From positions 434,001 to 498,000 of the forward strand of contig NZ_CP015031.1 of the NCBI RefSeq assembly GCF_011455875.1: a DNA stretch of 64,000 nt, written 5' to 3'. The translations under genes and the position numbers were made by a program. The notes beneath the pieces were generated by a model. It saw only the letters and a program-made list of their open reading frames with translations, was not told the origin of the DNA and searched no databases. Position 1 is the first letter of the stretch. Every line of letters starts with the position of its first letter. Source of the DNA: Basfia succiniciproducens (GTDB taxonomy: Bacteria; Pseudomonadota; Gammaproteobacteria; Enterobacterales; Pasteurellaceae). Of the stretch, positions 22,260 through 31,522 are shown piece after piece.

Positions 22260-23660
22260 ATGCTGATGTTTCCTTGGCTGAATTATGCGAATTCGGCACC
22301 GTACCAAAATAAAACCGCCTTGCGAGATGATTTGCAAGGCGAAGTTTTTACTTGGTCGCAATTAGCCCAACGCATTGAGCAAACCCGTCTCTCATTACAA
22401 CGGCAAGGTTTGAGTATGGGACAGGGTATTGCTTTATGCGGTAAAAACAGCATGGATTTATTATGTTTTTATTTAGCGGGGCTACAGTTTGGTTTGCGGG
22501 TGTTGGGCATAAACCCGGCATTTCCGGTTGAAAAAATTAATCGGTTATGCGAATTGAACGATATCAGCTTGCGCATTGATTTTTCTTCTTCTCAATATCA
22601 TTGCCGGGGACTAAAAAATTCGGCAAAAAACGACCGCACTTTTACTTTAACCGAAGGCTATACCATGACTTTAACCTCGGGTTCCACCGGTTTGCCGAAA
22701 GCGGTGGTGCATTCCGTCAATGCACATTTGGCTAATGCTGTTGGTGTGAGCGAGTTAATGCGGTTTGGCGCTAATGATAGCTGGTTGTTGTCGTTACCGC
22801 TGTATCATGTCTCCGGGCAGGGTATTCTTTGGCGTTGGTTGCAGCAGGGCGGCGAGCTTGTTTTGCCGCAAGCGGATTTTTATGCTTCGGTTATCGGTGT
22901 CAGTCATGTTTCTCTGGTGCCAACCCAGTTACAGCGTTTATTGAGCTATTTGGCGGAACATCCGAATAAGTTTGTTTGTACCAAGCACATTTTATTAGGC
23001 GGTTCGCAAATTCCCCTCGAATTAACCCGGCAAGCCAACCGGTTAGACATACAATGTTATTCGGGTTATGGTATGACGGAAATGGGGTCTACGGTTTTTG
23101 CCAAAGAAAGTGATGAAACCGCCGGTGTGGGGTTGCCATTAAAGGGTAGAGAATACCGACTTGTTGATGATGAAATCTGGTTAAAAGGTGCCGGGCTGGC
23201 CGAGGGGTATTGGATCGATCAAAAAATCCGGCCTTTAACGAATAAACAAGGTTGGTTTCAAACTAAAGATAAAGGGCAATGGTTGAACAATGAATTAGTC
23301 TTGCTTGGCAGATTAGATAATATGTTCATTTCCGGCGGTGAGAATATTCAGCCTGAAGAAATTGAAAATATCATCCAAGGCTATGAACTTGTCAACCAAG
23401 TGTTTATTTTGCCAAGGGATGATGCGGAATTCGGGCAGCGTCCCGTTGCGATGATCCAATTTAATTTGGATGCCGATACGGAAAATAATTTTAAAAGTGC
23501 GGTAGAAAAATTGAAAATTTGGTTGTCAGATAAAATTGAACGTTTTAAACAACCGGTTGCCTATTTTCCGCTCGATGTAGAAAAAGCCCGGCAAGAAGGC
23601 ACCATTAAAATCTCAAGAAATTTATTAAAAACAGAATTAATGACTTTATTAGGAAAGTGA
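22260..23660 (+). CDS. menE: o-Succinylbenzoate-CoA ligase
   Basis: An adenylate-forming enzyme of menaquinone synthesis that activates o-succinylbenzoate with CoA. The AMP-binding P loop is MTLTSGSTGLPKA near residue 135, the A5 motif is CYSGYGMTEMG, and the late motif LLGRLDNMFISGGENIQPEE positions the C-terminal lid; the catalytic lysine is in GTIKISRNLL close to the end. About 466 residues. ATG at 22260 or 22266 are both possible. The rest of the men genes are not in the window. Menaquinone is the quinone used by formate dehydrogenase and fumarate respiration under anaerobiosis. Confidence 0.94.
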   Translation: MLMFPWLNYANSAPYQNKTALRDDLQGEVFTWSQLAQRIEQTRLSLQRQGLSMGQGIALCGKNSMDLLCFYLAGLQFGLRVLGINPAFPVEKINRLCELNDISLRIDFSSSQYHCRGLKNSAKNDRTFTLTEGYTMTLTSGSTGLPKAVVHSVNAHLANAVGVSELMRFGANDSWLLSLPLYHVSGQGILWRWLQQGGELVLPQADFYASVIGVSHVSLVPTQLQRLLSYLAEHPNKFVCTKHILLGGSQIPLELTRQANRLDIQCYSGYGMTEMGSTVFAKESDETAGVGLPLKGREYRLVDDEIWLKGAGLAEGYWIDQKIRPLTNKQGWFQTKDKGQWLNNELVLLGRLDNMFISGGENIQPEEIENIIQGYELVNQVFILPRDDAEFGQRPVAMIQFNLDADTENNFKSAVEKLKIWLSDKIERFKQPVAYFPLDVEKARQEGTIKISRNLLKTELMTLLGK

Positions 23661-23662
23661 AT

Positions 23663-26600
23663 ATGATAAGAATCATCCGTTCTTTTGGGTTGGCTTTAAG
23701 CTTGGTATTTGCCTTTGTCGGAAGTACGCTTGCGGCGGATTTGCCAACCGAGAAGTCTTTGCAGGCGCAAATTGAACAGCTACAAAAAGATGAGCAGACC
23801 GAGGTTAATAAAGCGCTTGTACAAAATTTACAAGATGCACAGGAATTATTAGCGCAGATTGCCAAACAAAAAGCGGATAATGAAAAATTAAATAAAGATA
23901 TTGATCGGTCAACCAGAACATTGGCAGAGAGTAAAGCCAATATCGAGCGTTTCAAAAAACAGGAAAAAACCGTCGAGCAGTTAAAAGAGGATTTTCGTAA
24001 GTTAAGCCTGACGACATTACAAGACAGAAGTGAGTCGGCGACAGAGAATTTGCAAAATTTACAGGCGGAGCTGCTTACTTTAAATGCTAATTTGTCCGGG
24101 CAAAAAACCGCACCGGAGCGTGCACAAGCGGCGTTGACGGAGAATTTAAAACAATCTCAGGCATTAAATAGCCAGCTTTCAAACGTTAATATTGAGAAGA
24201 CTTTACAAACTAAATTAACGGCGCAACTTGCCTTATTAGAACTCAAAAATGCCTACAATCAGATTTTACTGTATGGTAATAATGCATTAACCAACCTCTA
24301 TACCAGCCAGGTGAATGAGAAGACGTTAGAGCAAACTCAGTTACAAAAGCAACTGACGGCGTTACAAGATATTATTAACGAAAAAAATTTAGAAAAAACT
24401 CAGGAACAGGTTGAAAAAGCTACCGAGTCTCAGCAAAAAAGCGCGGCGACGAATACAAATCCGGTGATTGTTCGGGAGTTGGATCTAAATACTGCCGTTA
24501 CTAAAGATTTATTGGAGCAAACTACCAAACTCAACGCATTATCGCAGGATAATTTGCGTGTCAAAGGCATACTCGATAATCTGCAACAAACTCAGCATAA
24601 TATTGAAGAACAAATCAGTGCGTTGCAAGGCACTTTGGTTTTATCCCGTATTATTAATAAACAGCAGCAATCGTTGCCACAGGATTCTATGATTAAAGGG
24701 CTGCCGAAACAGATTGCGGATTTGCGGGTAAAGATTTTTGATATCACCGAGTTTAAGAACAATGTCAATAATGCGCCGGCTTATATTGCTAGTTTAGAGA
24801 AAAGCGATAAAGTCACCTTTACGGATGCCGAGAAAAACCAATTAACGGATATTTTAGCCGCCCGGGATAAAGTGTTGACGGATTTGCTTAAACAATTAAA
24901 CGGTCAATTAAATGTTTCTATTAATTTAGAACTGAATCAGCAACAGGTTCAAACTATCAGTGACGCTTTGCAATCCAAGCTGAAGCAACAGAGTTTCTGG
25001 GTTAAAAGTAATAGCAATATCGATTTGAAATGGCTGCAGGACGCGCCGATGTTGATTCGGTATCAATTACGCGGTATCGGCAATACTTTTGATTTTTCAA
25101 ACTGGCGGGATAATCTTGTTCCTGCGGTTTTCTGGATTTTATTATTAATTGCATTGACGGCGATTATTCATAGAAAAAAAGAGAAGATCAAACAACAGTT
25201 AACCCGTATTAATAATAAAATTAAGTCATTAGGTACGGATAATCAGTGGAATACGCCTTTGGCGATTTTCTGGACGATTATTTTGTGTTTGCCAAGTACC
25301 TTCATGTTCTTAGCCGTATTTATTTTAGTAACTTATATTTGTTTTCAGGATCCGACACAGGTATGGCCTTGGGGCTTAAAAATGTCGGTGTACTGGTTGT
25401 TTTTCGCCTTTTTGCTGGCGATGTTGCGCCCGAACGGTATCGGCTATACCCATTTCGGTATGCCGAAACAAAGTAACGAAACTTTCCGTAAAATATTAAA
25501 ACAGTCGGTGTGGGTGATTGCATTATTGTTGAATACGTCTATTTTCACTAATTTGGAAATGGGCGTGACTTATGATGTGCTCGGACAAGCGATGACTATT
25601 ATCGTATTGATAGTCACTATTTTTATAGTTGCGCCGGGCTTCCGTAAAGCGATTTCGACTTATCAAGAAGCCACCAATAATGATAAGCAAGGTACGCATA
25701 CTTATGTCTTATATCTTATCCGCGCGGTATTATTGCTGGCGCCGATTATTTTAATTGTGCTTATTGCGGTCGGTTATTATTACACTGCACTGGTACTCAT
25801 TGAGCATTTGGTCGCTACTTATTTTGCAGTAATTACCTGGGTTATTTTCCGCAATATAATTCAACGCGCATTTTCCGTAACCTCCCGTCGTTTAGCGGCG
25901 AAACGTTTACAGGAAAAACGTGAACAAGCCAGAGCGAAAGCGGAAGCCAGCGAACATCCGGAGGGGGATAGCGGCGAAGTCATCTTAGAGGTTAAAGAAG
26001 AAACTTTGGCGGTGAGCGAAGTAAAACAACAAATCTCAAAAATCACAGACTTCCTGTTATGGCTTTGTTTATTCGGACTGCTTTATTGGGTGTGGTCGGA
26101 TTTAGTGACGGTGGCTTATTATTTAGACGGCGTAACTTTATGGAAACAGTCGGTAACTACCGAATCGGGTACCGTTATGGAGTCCGTCACTTTATTTAAT
26201 TTATTAATCGCTATCTTGGTATTATTCGCCACTTACGTATTAGTACGAAATATCGGTGGTGTGTTGGAAGTATTAATATTCTCTAACCTAAAACTCTCGC
26301 AAGGGACGCCTTATACGATAACGACCTTATTAACCTATGCGGTTATTGCCTTAGGGGCTAGTTTCGCATTCGGGACTTTGGGTATGTCGTGGTCAAAACT
26401 TCAATGGCTGTTTGCCGCACTTTCCGTGGGGTTGGGGTTCGGTATGCAGGAAATTTTTGCGAACTTCGTTTCCGGTATCATTATTTTGTTTGAACGTCCG
26501 GTGCGGATCGGTGATGTGATCACTTTAGGCGAATTTAACGGCACAGTATCTAAAATCCGAATTCGCGCAACCACGTTGGTTGATTTTGACGGAAAAGAAG

Positions 26601-27013
26601 TAATCGTGCCGAATAAAGCCTTTGTAACGGAACGCTTGGTAAACTGGGCGTTATCAGATACGGTAACAAGGGTGATTATTCGCGTTGGTGTTGCCTATGG
26701 TTCGGATCTTGAATTAACGAAGAAATTATTGCTGCAAGCGGCAAATGATTGCGATAAAGTACTGAAAACACCGAGTCCGGTGGTGTATTTTTTAACTTTC
26801 GGTGCAAGTACGTTGGATCATGAGTTACGGGTTTATGTGGGTAATCTTTCCGATCGTAATCCAACCATTGATTTCCTGAATAATCGAATTAATACGTTAT
26901 TAGCGCAGCACAATATTGAAATCGCGTTTAATCAGTTAGATGTATTTATCAAAAATCAAAACGCCGATGAAGAAGTGAAATTAGGCAACGAACAATTAAA
27001 ATTACAAAAATAA
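23663..27013 (+). CDS. mscK: Potassium-dependent mechanosensitive channel MscK
   Basis: A 1116-residue member of the large MscS family, similar in size to E. coli MscK (KefA, 1120). A signal peptide (residues 1-25) leads to a long periplasmic coiled-coil region rich in Gln and Leu (about 28-470), then multiple membrane helices from about 490 to 930, and the C-terminal MscS pore and beta domain (FGMQEIFANFVSGIIILFER, then RVGDVITL-like RIGDVITLGEFNGTVSKIRI). Acts as a safety valve in hypo-osmotic shock. The ATG at 23663 follows AGGAAA and overlaps nothing; a GTG two codons earlier overlaps the menE stop. Confidence 0.93.
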   Translation: MIRIIRSFGLALSLVFAFVGSTLAADLPTEKSLQAQIEQLQKDEQTEVNKALVQNLQDAQELLAQIAKQKADNEKLNKDIDRSTRTLAESKANIERFKKQEKTVEQLKEDFRKLSLTTLQDRSESATENLQNLQAELLTLNANLSGQKTAPERAQAALTENLKQSQALNSQLSNVNIEKTLQTKLTAQLALLELKNAYNQILLYGNNALTNLYTSQVNEKTLEQTQLQKQLTALQDIINEKNLEKTQEQVEKATESQQKSAATNTNPVIVRELDLNTAVTKDLLEQTTKLNALSQDNLRVKGILDNLQQTQHNIEEQISALQGTLVLSRIINKQQQSLPQDSMIKGLPKQIADLRVKIFDITEFKNNVNNAPAYIASLEKSDKVTFTDAEKNQLTDILAARDKVLTDLLKQLNGQLNVSINLELNQQQVQTISDALQSKLKQQSFWVKSNSNIDLKWLQDAPMLIRYQLRGIGNTFDFSNWRDNLVPAVFWILLLIALTAIIHRKKEKIKQQLTRINNKIKSLGTDNQWNTPLAIFWTIILCLPSTFMFLAVFILVTYICFQDPTQVWPWGLKMSVYWLFFAFLLAMLRPNGIGYTHFGMPKQSNETFRKILKQSVWVIALLLNTSIFTNLEMGVTYDVLGQAMTIIVLIVTIFIVAPGFRKAISTYQEATNNDKQGTHTYVLYLIRAVLLLAPIILIVLIAVGYYYTALVLIEHLVATYFAVITWVIFRNIIQRAFSVTSRRLAAKRLQEKREQARAKAEASEHPEGDSGEVILEVKEETLAVSEVKQQISKITDFLLWLCLFGLLYWVWSDLVTVAYYLDGVTLWKQSVTTESGTVMESVTLFNLLIAILVLFATYVLVRNIGGVLEVLIFSNLKLSQGTPYTITTLLTYAVIALGASFAFGTLGMSWSKLQWLFAALSVGLGFGMQEIFANFVSGIIILFERPVRIGDVITLGEFNGTVSKIRIRATTLVDFDGKEVIVPNKAFVTERLVNWALSDTVTRVIIRVGVAYGSDLELTKKLLLQAANDCDKVLKTPSPVVYFLTFGASTLDHELRVYVGNLSDRNPTIDFLNNRINTLLAQHNIEIAFNQLDVFIKNQNADEEVKLGNEQLKLQK

Positions 27014-27025
27014 AAGGAACACAAC

Positions 27026-28105
27026 ATGGCAGGAAACAGCATTGGGCAATTATTCCGCGTGACTACATTCGGCGAGTCACACGGTATTGCGTTGGGTTGT
27101 ATTGTAGACGGGGTACCGCCGAATATGGCGCTTTCGGAAGCGGATATCCAACCGGATTTAGACCGTCGCAAGCCGGGCACGTCCCGTTATACCACTCCTC
27201 GTCGCGAAGATGATGAAGTGCAGATTTTATCCGGTGTATTTGAGGGTAAAACCACAGGTACCAGCATTGGTATGATCATCAAAAACGGCGATCAACGCTC
27301 GAAAGATTATGGCGATATTATGGATAAATTCCGTCCCGGTCATGCGGATTATACCTATCAGCAAAAATACGGTATTCGCGATTATCGCGGTGGCGGTCGT
27401 TCTTCCGCTCGAGAGACGGCGATGCGGGTGGCAGCGGGCGCTATTGCCAAAAAATATTTGCGTGAACAATTCGGTGTGGAAGTACGGGGTTTCTTATCGC
27501 AAATCGGCAATGTTAAAATTGCGCCGCAAAACATCAGCGAAATAGACTGGGCGCAAGTCAACGATAATCCGTTTTTTTGCCCTGATCAAAGTGCGGTGGA
27601 AAAATTCGACGAATTGATTCGTCAATTGAAAAAAGACGGCGATTCTATCGGTGCGAAATTAACGGTGGTGGCGGAAAATGTGCCTGTCGGTTTAGGCGAA
27701 CCGGTTTTTGATCGGCTTGATGCGGATCTTGCTCACGCACTGATGGGAATCAATGCGGTAAAAGCGGTCGAGATCGGCGACGGATTTGCCGTTGTGGAAC
27801 AGCGCGGAACCCAACACCGAGATGAAATGACACCGCAAGGTTTTCTTTCGAATCATGCCGGCGGTATTTTAGGCGGTATCAGCACCGGGCAACCGATTAT
27901 TGCAACTATCGCTTTAAAACCCACCTCAAGCATTACCGTTCCGGGGCGCACGGTAAATTTAAATAACGAACCCGTAGAGCTGATTACCAAAGGACGGCAC
28001 GATCCTTGTGTGGGTATTCGGGCGGTTCCCATTGCGGAAGCCATGACGGCAATCGTATTACTTGATCATCTTCTTAGACATCGGGCGCAATGTGGCTTAA
28101 AATAG
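27026..28105 (+). CDS. aroC: Chorismate synthase
   Basis: A 359-residue FMN-dependent lyase converting 5-enolpyruvylshikimate 3-phosphate to chorismate, the last common step of aromatic synthesis and the precursor for menaquinone. All three family signatures are present: [17 protein letters not shown] near residue 13, [20 protein letters not shown] near 122, and [17 protein letters not shown] near 325. It starts 12 bp after mscK behind AAAGGAA. H. influenzae shows the same order menE, mscK, aroC, mepA. Confidence 0.97.
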   Translation: MAGNSIGQLFRVTTFGESHGIALGCIVDGVPPNMALSEADIQPDLDRRKPGTSRYTTPRREDDEVQILSGVFEGKTTGTSIGMIIKNGDQRSKDYGDIMDKFRPGHADYTYQQKYGIRDYRGGGRSSARETAMRVAAGAIAKKYLREQFGVEVRGFLSQIGNVKIAPQNISEIDWAQVNDNPFFCPDQSAVEKFDELIRQLKKDGDSIGAKLTVVAENVPVGLGEPVFDRLDADLAHALMGINAVKAVEIGDGFAVVEQRGTQHRDEMTPQGFLSNHAGGILGGISTGQPIIATIALKPTSSITVPGRTVNLNNEPVELITKGRHDPCVGIRAVPIAEAMTAIVLLDHLLRHRAQCGLK

Positions 28106-28155
28106 CGATATTATATGCTAATAAAACCTTAGCTGGTCTTAAAATAACAAATTTT

Positions 28156-28186
28156 AAAAGTGCGGTTAAAATTGCCGCACTTTTTT
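28156..28186 (+). terminator. aroC terminator made of an inverted uptake-signal pair
   Basis: AAAAGTGCGG and CCGCACTTTT around a nine-base loop, followed by T residues, lie in the aroC-mepA gap. Confidence 0.8.
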
Positions 28187-28207
28187 CCTTGATGAAGTGA
28201 GAGAGCG

Positions 28208-29071
28208 ATGAAAAAATATTTAAAAACTTTGGTATTTTCTACCGCACTTTTAACCGGTTTGACAGTTGTTAATGCCGCACCGGAAGACTGGCAGCGGATT
28301 AAACGTCCGATTCCGAGCAGTAACGGTCAATCCGAACCTATCGGTTCTTATAGCAACGGTTGTATTATTGGTGCGCAACCAATGCCGGCAAAAGGCGACG
28401 GTTTTCAGGTTATCCGTATGAATAAAAACCGTTTTTACGGTCATCCCGAGATGATTAGTTATTTGCAGCGCCTTGGCAAGAAAGTAGAACAAGCAGGCTT
28501 GCCGACCATGCTAATCGGTGATATCGCGATGCCTGGCGGCGGACGTTTTTTAACCGGGCATGCGAGCCATCAAATGGGGTTGGATGCGGATATTTGGTTG
28601 CGGATGGGCTCTATGTCCGATCAAGACGCCTTAAATTCCGACGGCAAGGGGCTGCTGGTGGTGGATCGAGCCGAACAACGGGTTGATGAGAATATCTGGA
28701 ATCAAAATCACTTTAATCTAATCAAACTAGCCGCACAAGACAGTAAAGTGTCACGGATTTTTGTCAACCCGGCAATTAAAGTTAAACTTTGTCAAACGGA
28801 ACGTCAGGATCGCAGCTGGCTGCAAAAAATACGTCCTTGGTTTGGACATGATTCTCACATCCATGTGCGGTTAACCTGTCCTTATGGTGCAAATTATTGT
28901 GAAAATCAGCCGGCAATACCGAGAGGAGACGGCTGCGGTGCCGAGTTATATTCATGGTTTGAGCCGCAGAAACCCTCTTCCGGCGCAACGACAAAAAAAA
29001 CATTACCGCCGGAACCTTTTTTATGCCAGCAAGTGTTAAATTCACCAAATCGTAGCGAGTGGCAGGATTAA
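28208..29071 (+). CDS. mepA: Penicillin-insensitive murein endopeptidase MepA
   Basis: A 287-residue LAS-family zinc metallopeptidase of the periplasm that cleaves D-alanyl-meso-DAP bonds. A signal peptide of about 23 residues (VNAA) is followed by the fold with zinc ligands in GHASHQMGLDADIWLR (His and Asp) and the later HDSHIHVRL. Conserved cysteines for disulfides (CIIGAQ, CQTERQ, CPYGANYC, GCG) are present. The family length is usual. An uptake core lies within the signal-peptide coding region near 28240, an unusual place because it affects the protein. Confidence 0.95.
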   Translation: MKKYLKTLVFSTALLTGLTVVNAAPEDWQRIKRPIPSSNGQSEPIGSYSNGCIIGAQPMPAKGDGFQVIRMNKNRFYGHPEMISYLQRLGKKVEQAGLPTMLIGDIAMPGGGRFLTGHASHQMGLDADIWLRMGSMSDQDALNSDGKGLLVVDRAEQRVDENIWNQNHFNLIKLAAQDSKVSRIFVNPAIKVKLCQTERQDRSWLQKIRPWFGHDSHIHVRLTCPYGANYCENQPAIPRGDGCGAELYSWFEPQKPSSGATTKKTLPPEPFLCQQVLNSPNRSEWQD

Positions 29072-29088
29072 CCGATAAAGGAACATTC

Positions 29089-29853
29089 ATGGAAGTGACA
29101 ATTGAGATTACCGTTATTTTATTTACGGTAGCGGTAATTGCCGGATTTATCGATTCAATTGCCGGCGGTGGCGGTTTAATTACGATTCCCGCTTTATTAA
29201 TGACGGGTATGCCGCCCGCATTAGCATTGGGCACCAATAAATTGCAGGCTTGCGGCGGTTCTTTTTCCGCAAGCTGGTATTTTATTCGTCGACGGGCGGT
29301 AGATTTATCCGCGGTTTGGCTGATTTTATTAATGACGTTTATCGGTGCCGTTATAGGTACCATACTAATTCAGTTAGTTGATGCGTCGTTAATTAAGAAA
29401 GTCATTCCGTTTTTAGTTTTAGCTATCGGTTTATATTTTTTATTTACTCCGAAGCTTGGCGAACAAGATGCGCGGCAACGTTTATCTTATGGCGTTTATG
29501 CCTTTACGGCGGGAGTAAGCATCGGTTTTTATGACGGCTTTTTCGGGCCTGGCACAGGTTCTATTTTAAGCTTAGCCTGCGTTACTTTGCTGGGATTCAA
29601 CTTAGCTAAGGCAACGGCTCACGCGAAAGTATTTAACTTTACTTCAAATTTTGCGTCATTGATTTTTTTCTTAATCGGCGGACATATTTTGTGGTCGGTA
29701 GGGTTAGTGATGTTGGTGGGGCAATTTGTCGGCGCACATTTCGGGGCAAAAATGGTGTTGTCCGGCGGTAAAAAAATTATTCGCCCGATGGTTGTGATTA
29801 TGTCATTTATTATGACTGTCAAAATGGCCTATGATCAGGGATGGTTTAGTTAA
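29089..29853 (+). CDS. yfcA: TSUP (TauE/SafE) family membrane protein YfcA
   Basis: A 254-residue integral membrane protein with about seven or eight hydrophobic segments. The two TSUP half-repeats are marked by AGFIDSIAGGGGLITIPALL near the N terminus and GFYDGFFGPGTGSILSLACV in the middle. The family moves sulfonates or other sulfur-containing or organic anions; the substrate of YfcA is not known. The ATG at 29089 follows AAAGGA; the frame stays open ten codons upstream into the mepA end. The same neighbour order exists in H. influenzae and E. coli (mepA-yfcA). Confidence 0.88.
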   Translation: MEVTIEITVILFTVAVIAGFIDSIAGGGGLITIPALLMTGMPPALALGTNKLQACGGSFSASWYFIRRRAVDLSAVWLILLMTFIGAVIGTILIQLVDASLIKKVIPFLVLAIGLYFLFTPKLGEQDARQRLSYGVYAFTAGVSIGFYDGFFGPGTGSILSLACVTLLGFNLAKATAHAKVFNFTSNFASLIFFLIGGHILWSVGLVMLVGQFVGAHFGAKMVLSGGKKIIRPMVVIMSFIMTVKMAYDQGWFS

Positions 29854-29863
29854 GAGAATAAAT

Positions 29864-30814
29864 ATGTCGGAAAAAAATAAAAGATTAACCGCAAGAGTAG
29901 GCTATGAGCCTCATTTTTCATGGTCCTATTTGTTACCCAAGTATTGGGGAATATGGCTGGGCATATTTGTATTACTTATTTTTGCTTTTATCCCTTTTCG
30001 TCTGCGTGATAATTTAGCGGCGAAACTGGGGTTAGTTATCGCAAAATATGCGAAAAAACCCCGTTATAAAGCGAGAGTCAACTTGCAATATTGTTTCCCG
30101 CAATGGTCGGCGGAACAGCGGGAAAAAGTGATTGACAATATGTTTATCACGGTAACGCAGGTTATGTTGGGTATTGGTGAAATTGCTGTTCGTTCAAAGG
30201 AACATTTGCAGCGACGTAGCGTATTTTTTGGTATTGAGCATATTCAAAAGGCGAAAGAACAAGGTTATAACATCATCCTGATGGTACCGCACGGTTGGGC
30301 AATTGATGCGTCCGGTATCATTTTGCATACCCACGGTATGCCGATGACCTCAATGTATAATCCTCACCGTAATCCGTTGGTTGACTGGTTGTGGACCATC
30401 ACCCGCGAGCGTTTCGGTGGCAAAATGCATGCCCGCCAAAATGGCATTAAACCTTTTTTAAATATGGTACGGAAAGGTGATATGGGCTATTATTTGCCCG
30501 ATGAGGATTATGGTGCGCAAGCCAGTGAATTTGTAGATTTCTTTGCCACTTACAAAGCAACCCTGCCGGGATTGAATAAAATGGCAAAATTAGCCAAAGC
30601 AGTGGTTATACCTATGTTTCCCCGTTATAACGCTAAAGCAGGGCGCTATGAAATGGAAATTCATCCTGCGATGGAATTAAGCGAAGATCCGAAACAATCG
30701 GCACGTGCCATGAATGCCGAAATTGAAAGTTTTGTCAGCCCGGCACCCGAACAATATGTATGGATTTTACGTTTGTTAAAAACTCGTAAAGACGGCAAAG
30801 ATATTTATCAGTAA
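29864..30814 (+). CDS. lpxM: Lipid A myristoyl/lauroyl acyltransferase LpxM (MsbB)
   Basis: A 316-residue inner-membrane late acyltransferase that adds the second acyloxyacyl chain to Kdo2-lipid A. An N-terminal membrane anchor (around residues 28-50) is followed by the HX4D active-site motif HGWAID near 140 and the acceptor-binding region YLPDEDYG. Assignment to LpxM rather than LpxL rests on position after yfcA, as in H. influenzae (msbB), and on the EDYG sequence. The ATG at 29864 follows AAGAGA. Confidence 0.9.
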   Translation: MSEKNKRLTARVGYEPHFSWSYLLPKYWGIWLGIFVLLIFAFIPFRLRDNLAAKLGLVIAKYAKKPRYKARVNLQYCFPQWSAEQREKVIDNMFITVTQVMLGIGEIAVRSKEHLQRRSVFFGIEHIQKAKEQGYNIILMVPHGWAIDASGIILHTHGMPMTSMYNPHRNPLVDWLWTITRERFGGKMHARQNGIKPFLNMVRKGDMGYYLPDEDYGAQASEFVDFFATYKATLPGLNKMAKLAKAVVIPMFPRYNAKAGRYEMEIHPAMELSEDPKQSARAMNAEIESFVSPAPEQYVWILRLLKTRKDGKDIYQ

Positions 30815-30925
30815 TTACCGAATTCGGCGGATTAATTCTTGCAATCCTAGTCAATATCCTTTACATTTTAGCGTTTGATTTTTCAGTAAAAATGGTCTGT
30901 TTTGGACCGCACTTTAGGCAATAAA

Positions 30926-31468
30926 ATGAACGAACAGTTACAACTTATTAAATCTTCAATCAAATCTATTCCTAATCATCCGAAAGAAGGAATTATCTTC
31001 CGCGATATTACCAGCCTTATTGAAGTGCCGGAAGCATTCCAGGCAACGGTTGATTTGATTGTAGGAAATTATAAAAATCAGGGGATTACTAAAGTTGTGG
31101 GTACCGAGTCCCGCGGCTTTATTTTTGGCGCACCGGTGGCTTTGGCGTTAGGTTTGCCGTTTGTATTAGTGCGTAAACCGAGAAAATTACCTCGTGAAAC
31201 CATTTCGCAATCTTACCAACTGGAATATGGCGAAGACACCCTTGAAATGCATGTGGATTCGGTGAAAGCTGGCGATAACGTATTAATTATTGATGATTTA
31301 TTAGCAACCGGCGGTACTGTTGATGCAACAATTAAGCTGATCAAGCGTTTAGGCGGCGATGTGAAACATGCCGCTTTCGTGATTAATCTGCCGGAATTAG
31401 GCGGTGAAGAACGTTTACGCAGCCTAGGTGTGGAACCTTTCACTTTGGTGAATTTTGAAGGCCATTAG
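30926..31468 (+). CDS. apt: Adenine phosphoribosyltransferase
   Basis: A 180-residue purine-salvage enzyme making AMP from adenine and PRPP. The PRPP-binding loop [13 protein letters not shown] lies near residue 122, and ESRGFIFG and FRDITSL are typical APRT segments. The ATG at 30926 is the family start; an uptake core sits 12 bp before it, inside the leader. dnaX follows 54 bp later; an apt-dnaX pair is also found in E. coli. Confidence 0.96.
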   Translation: MNEQLQLIKSSIKSIPNHPKEGIIFRDITSLIEVPEAFQATVDLIVGNYKNQGITKVVGTESRGFIFGAPVALALGLPFVLVRKPRKLPRETISQSYQLEYGEDTLEMHVDSVKAGDNVLIIDDLLATGGTVDATIKLIKRLGGDVKHAAFVINLPELGGEERLRSLGVEPFTLVNFEGH

Positions 31469-31522
31469 TCTGACGTTGTAATCAATAGATTTAATTAATA
31501 AAATTCAATTAAGAGATAAGCA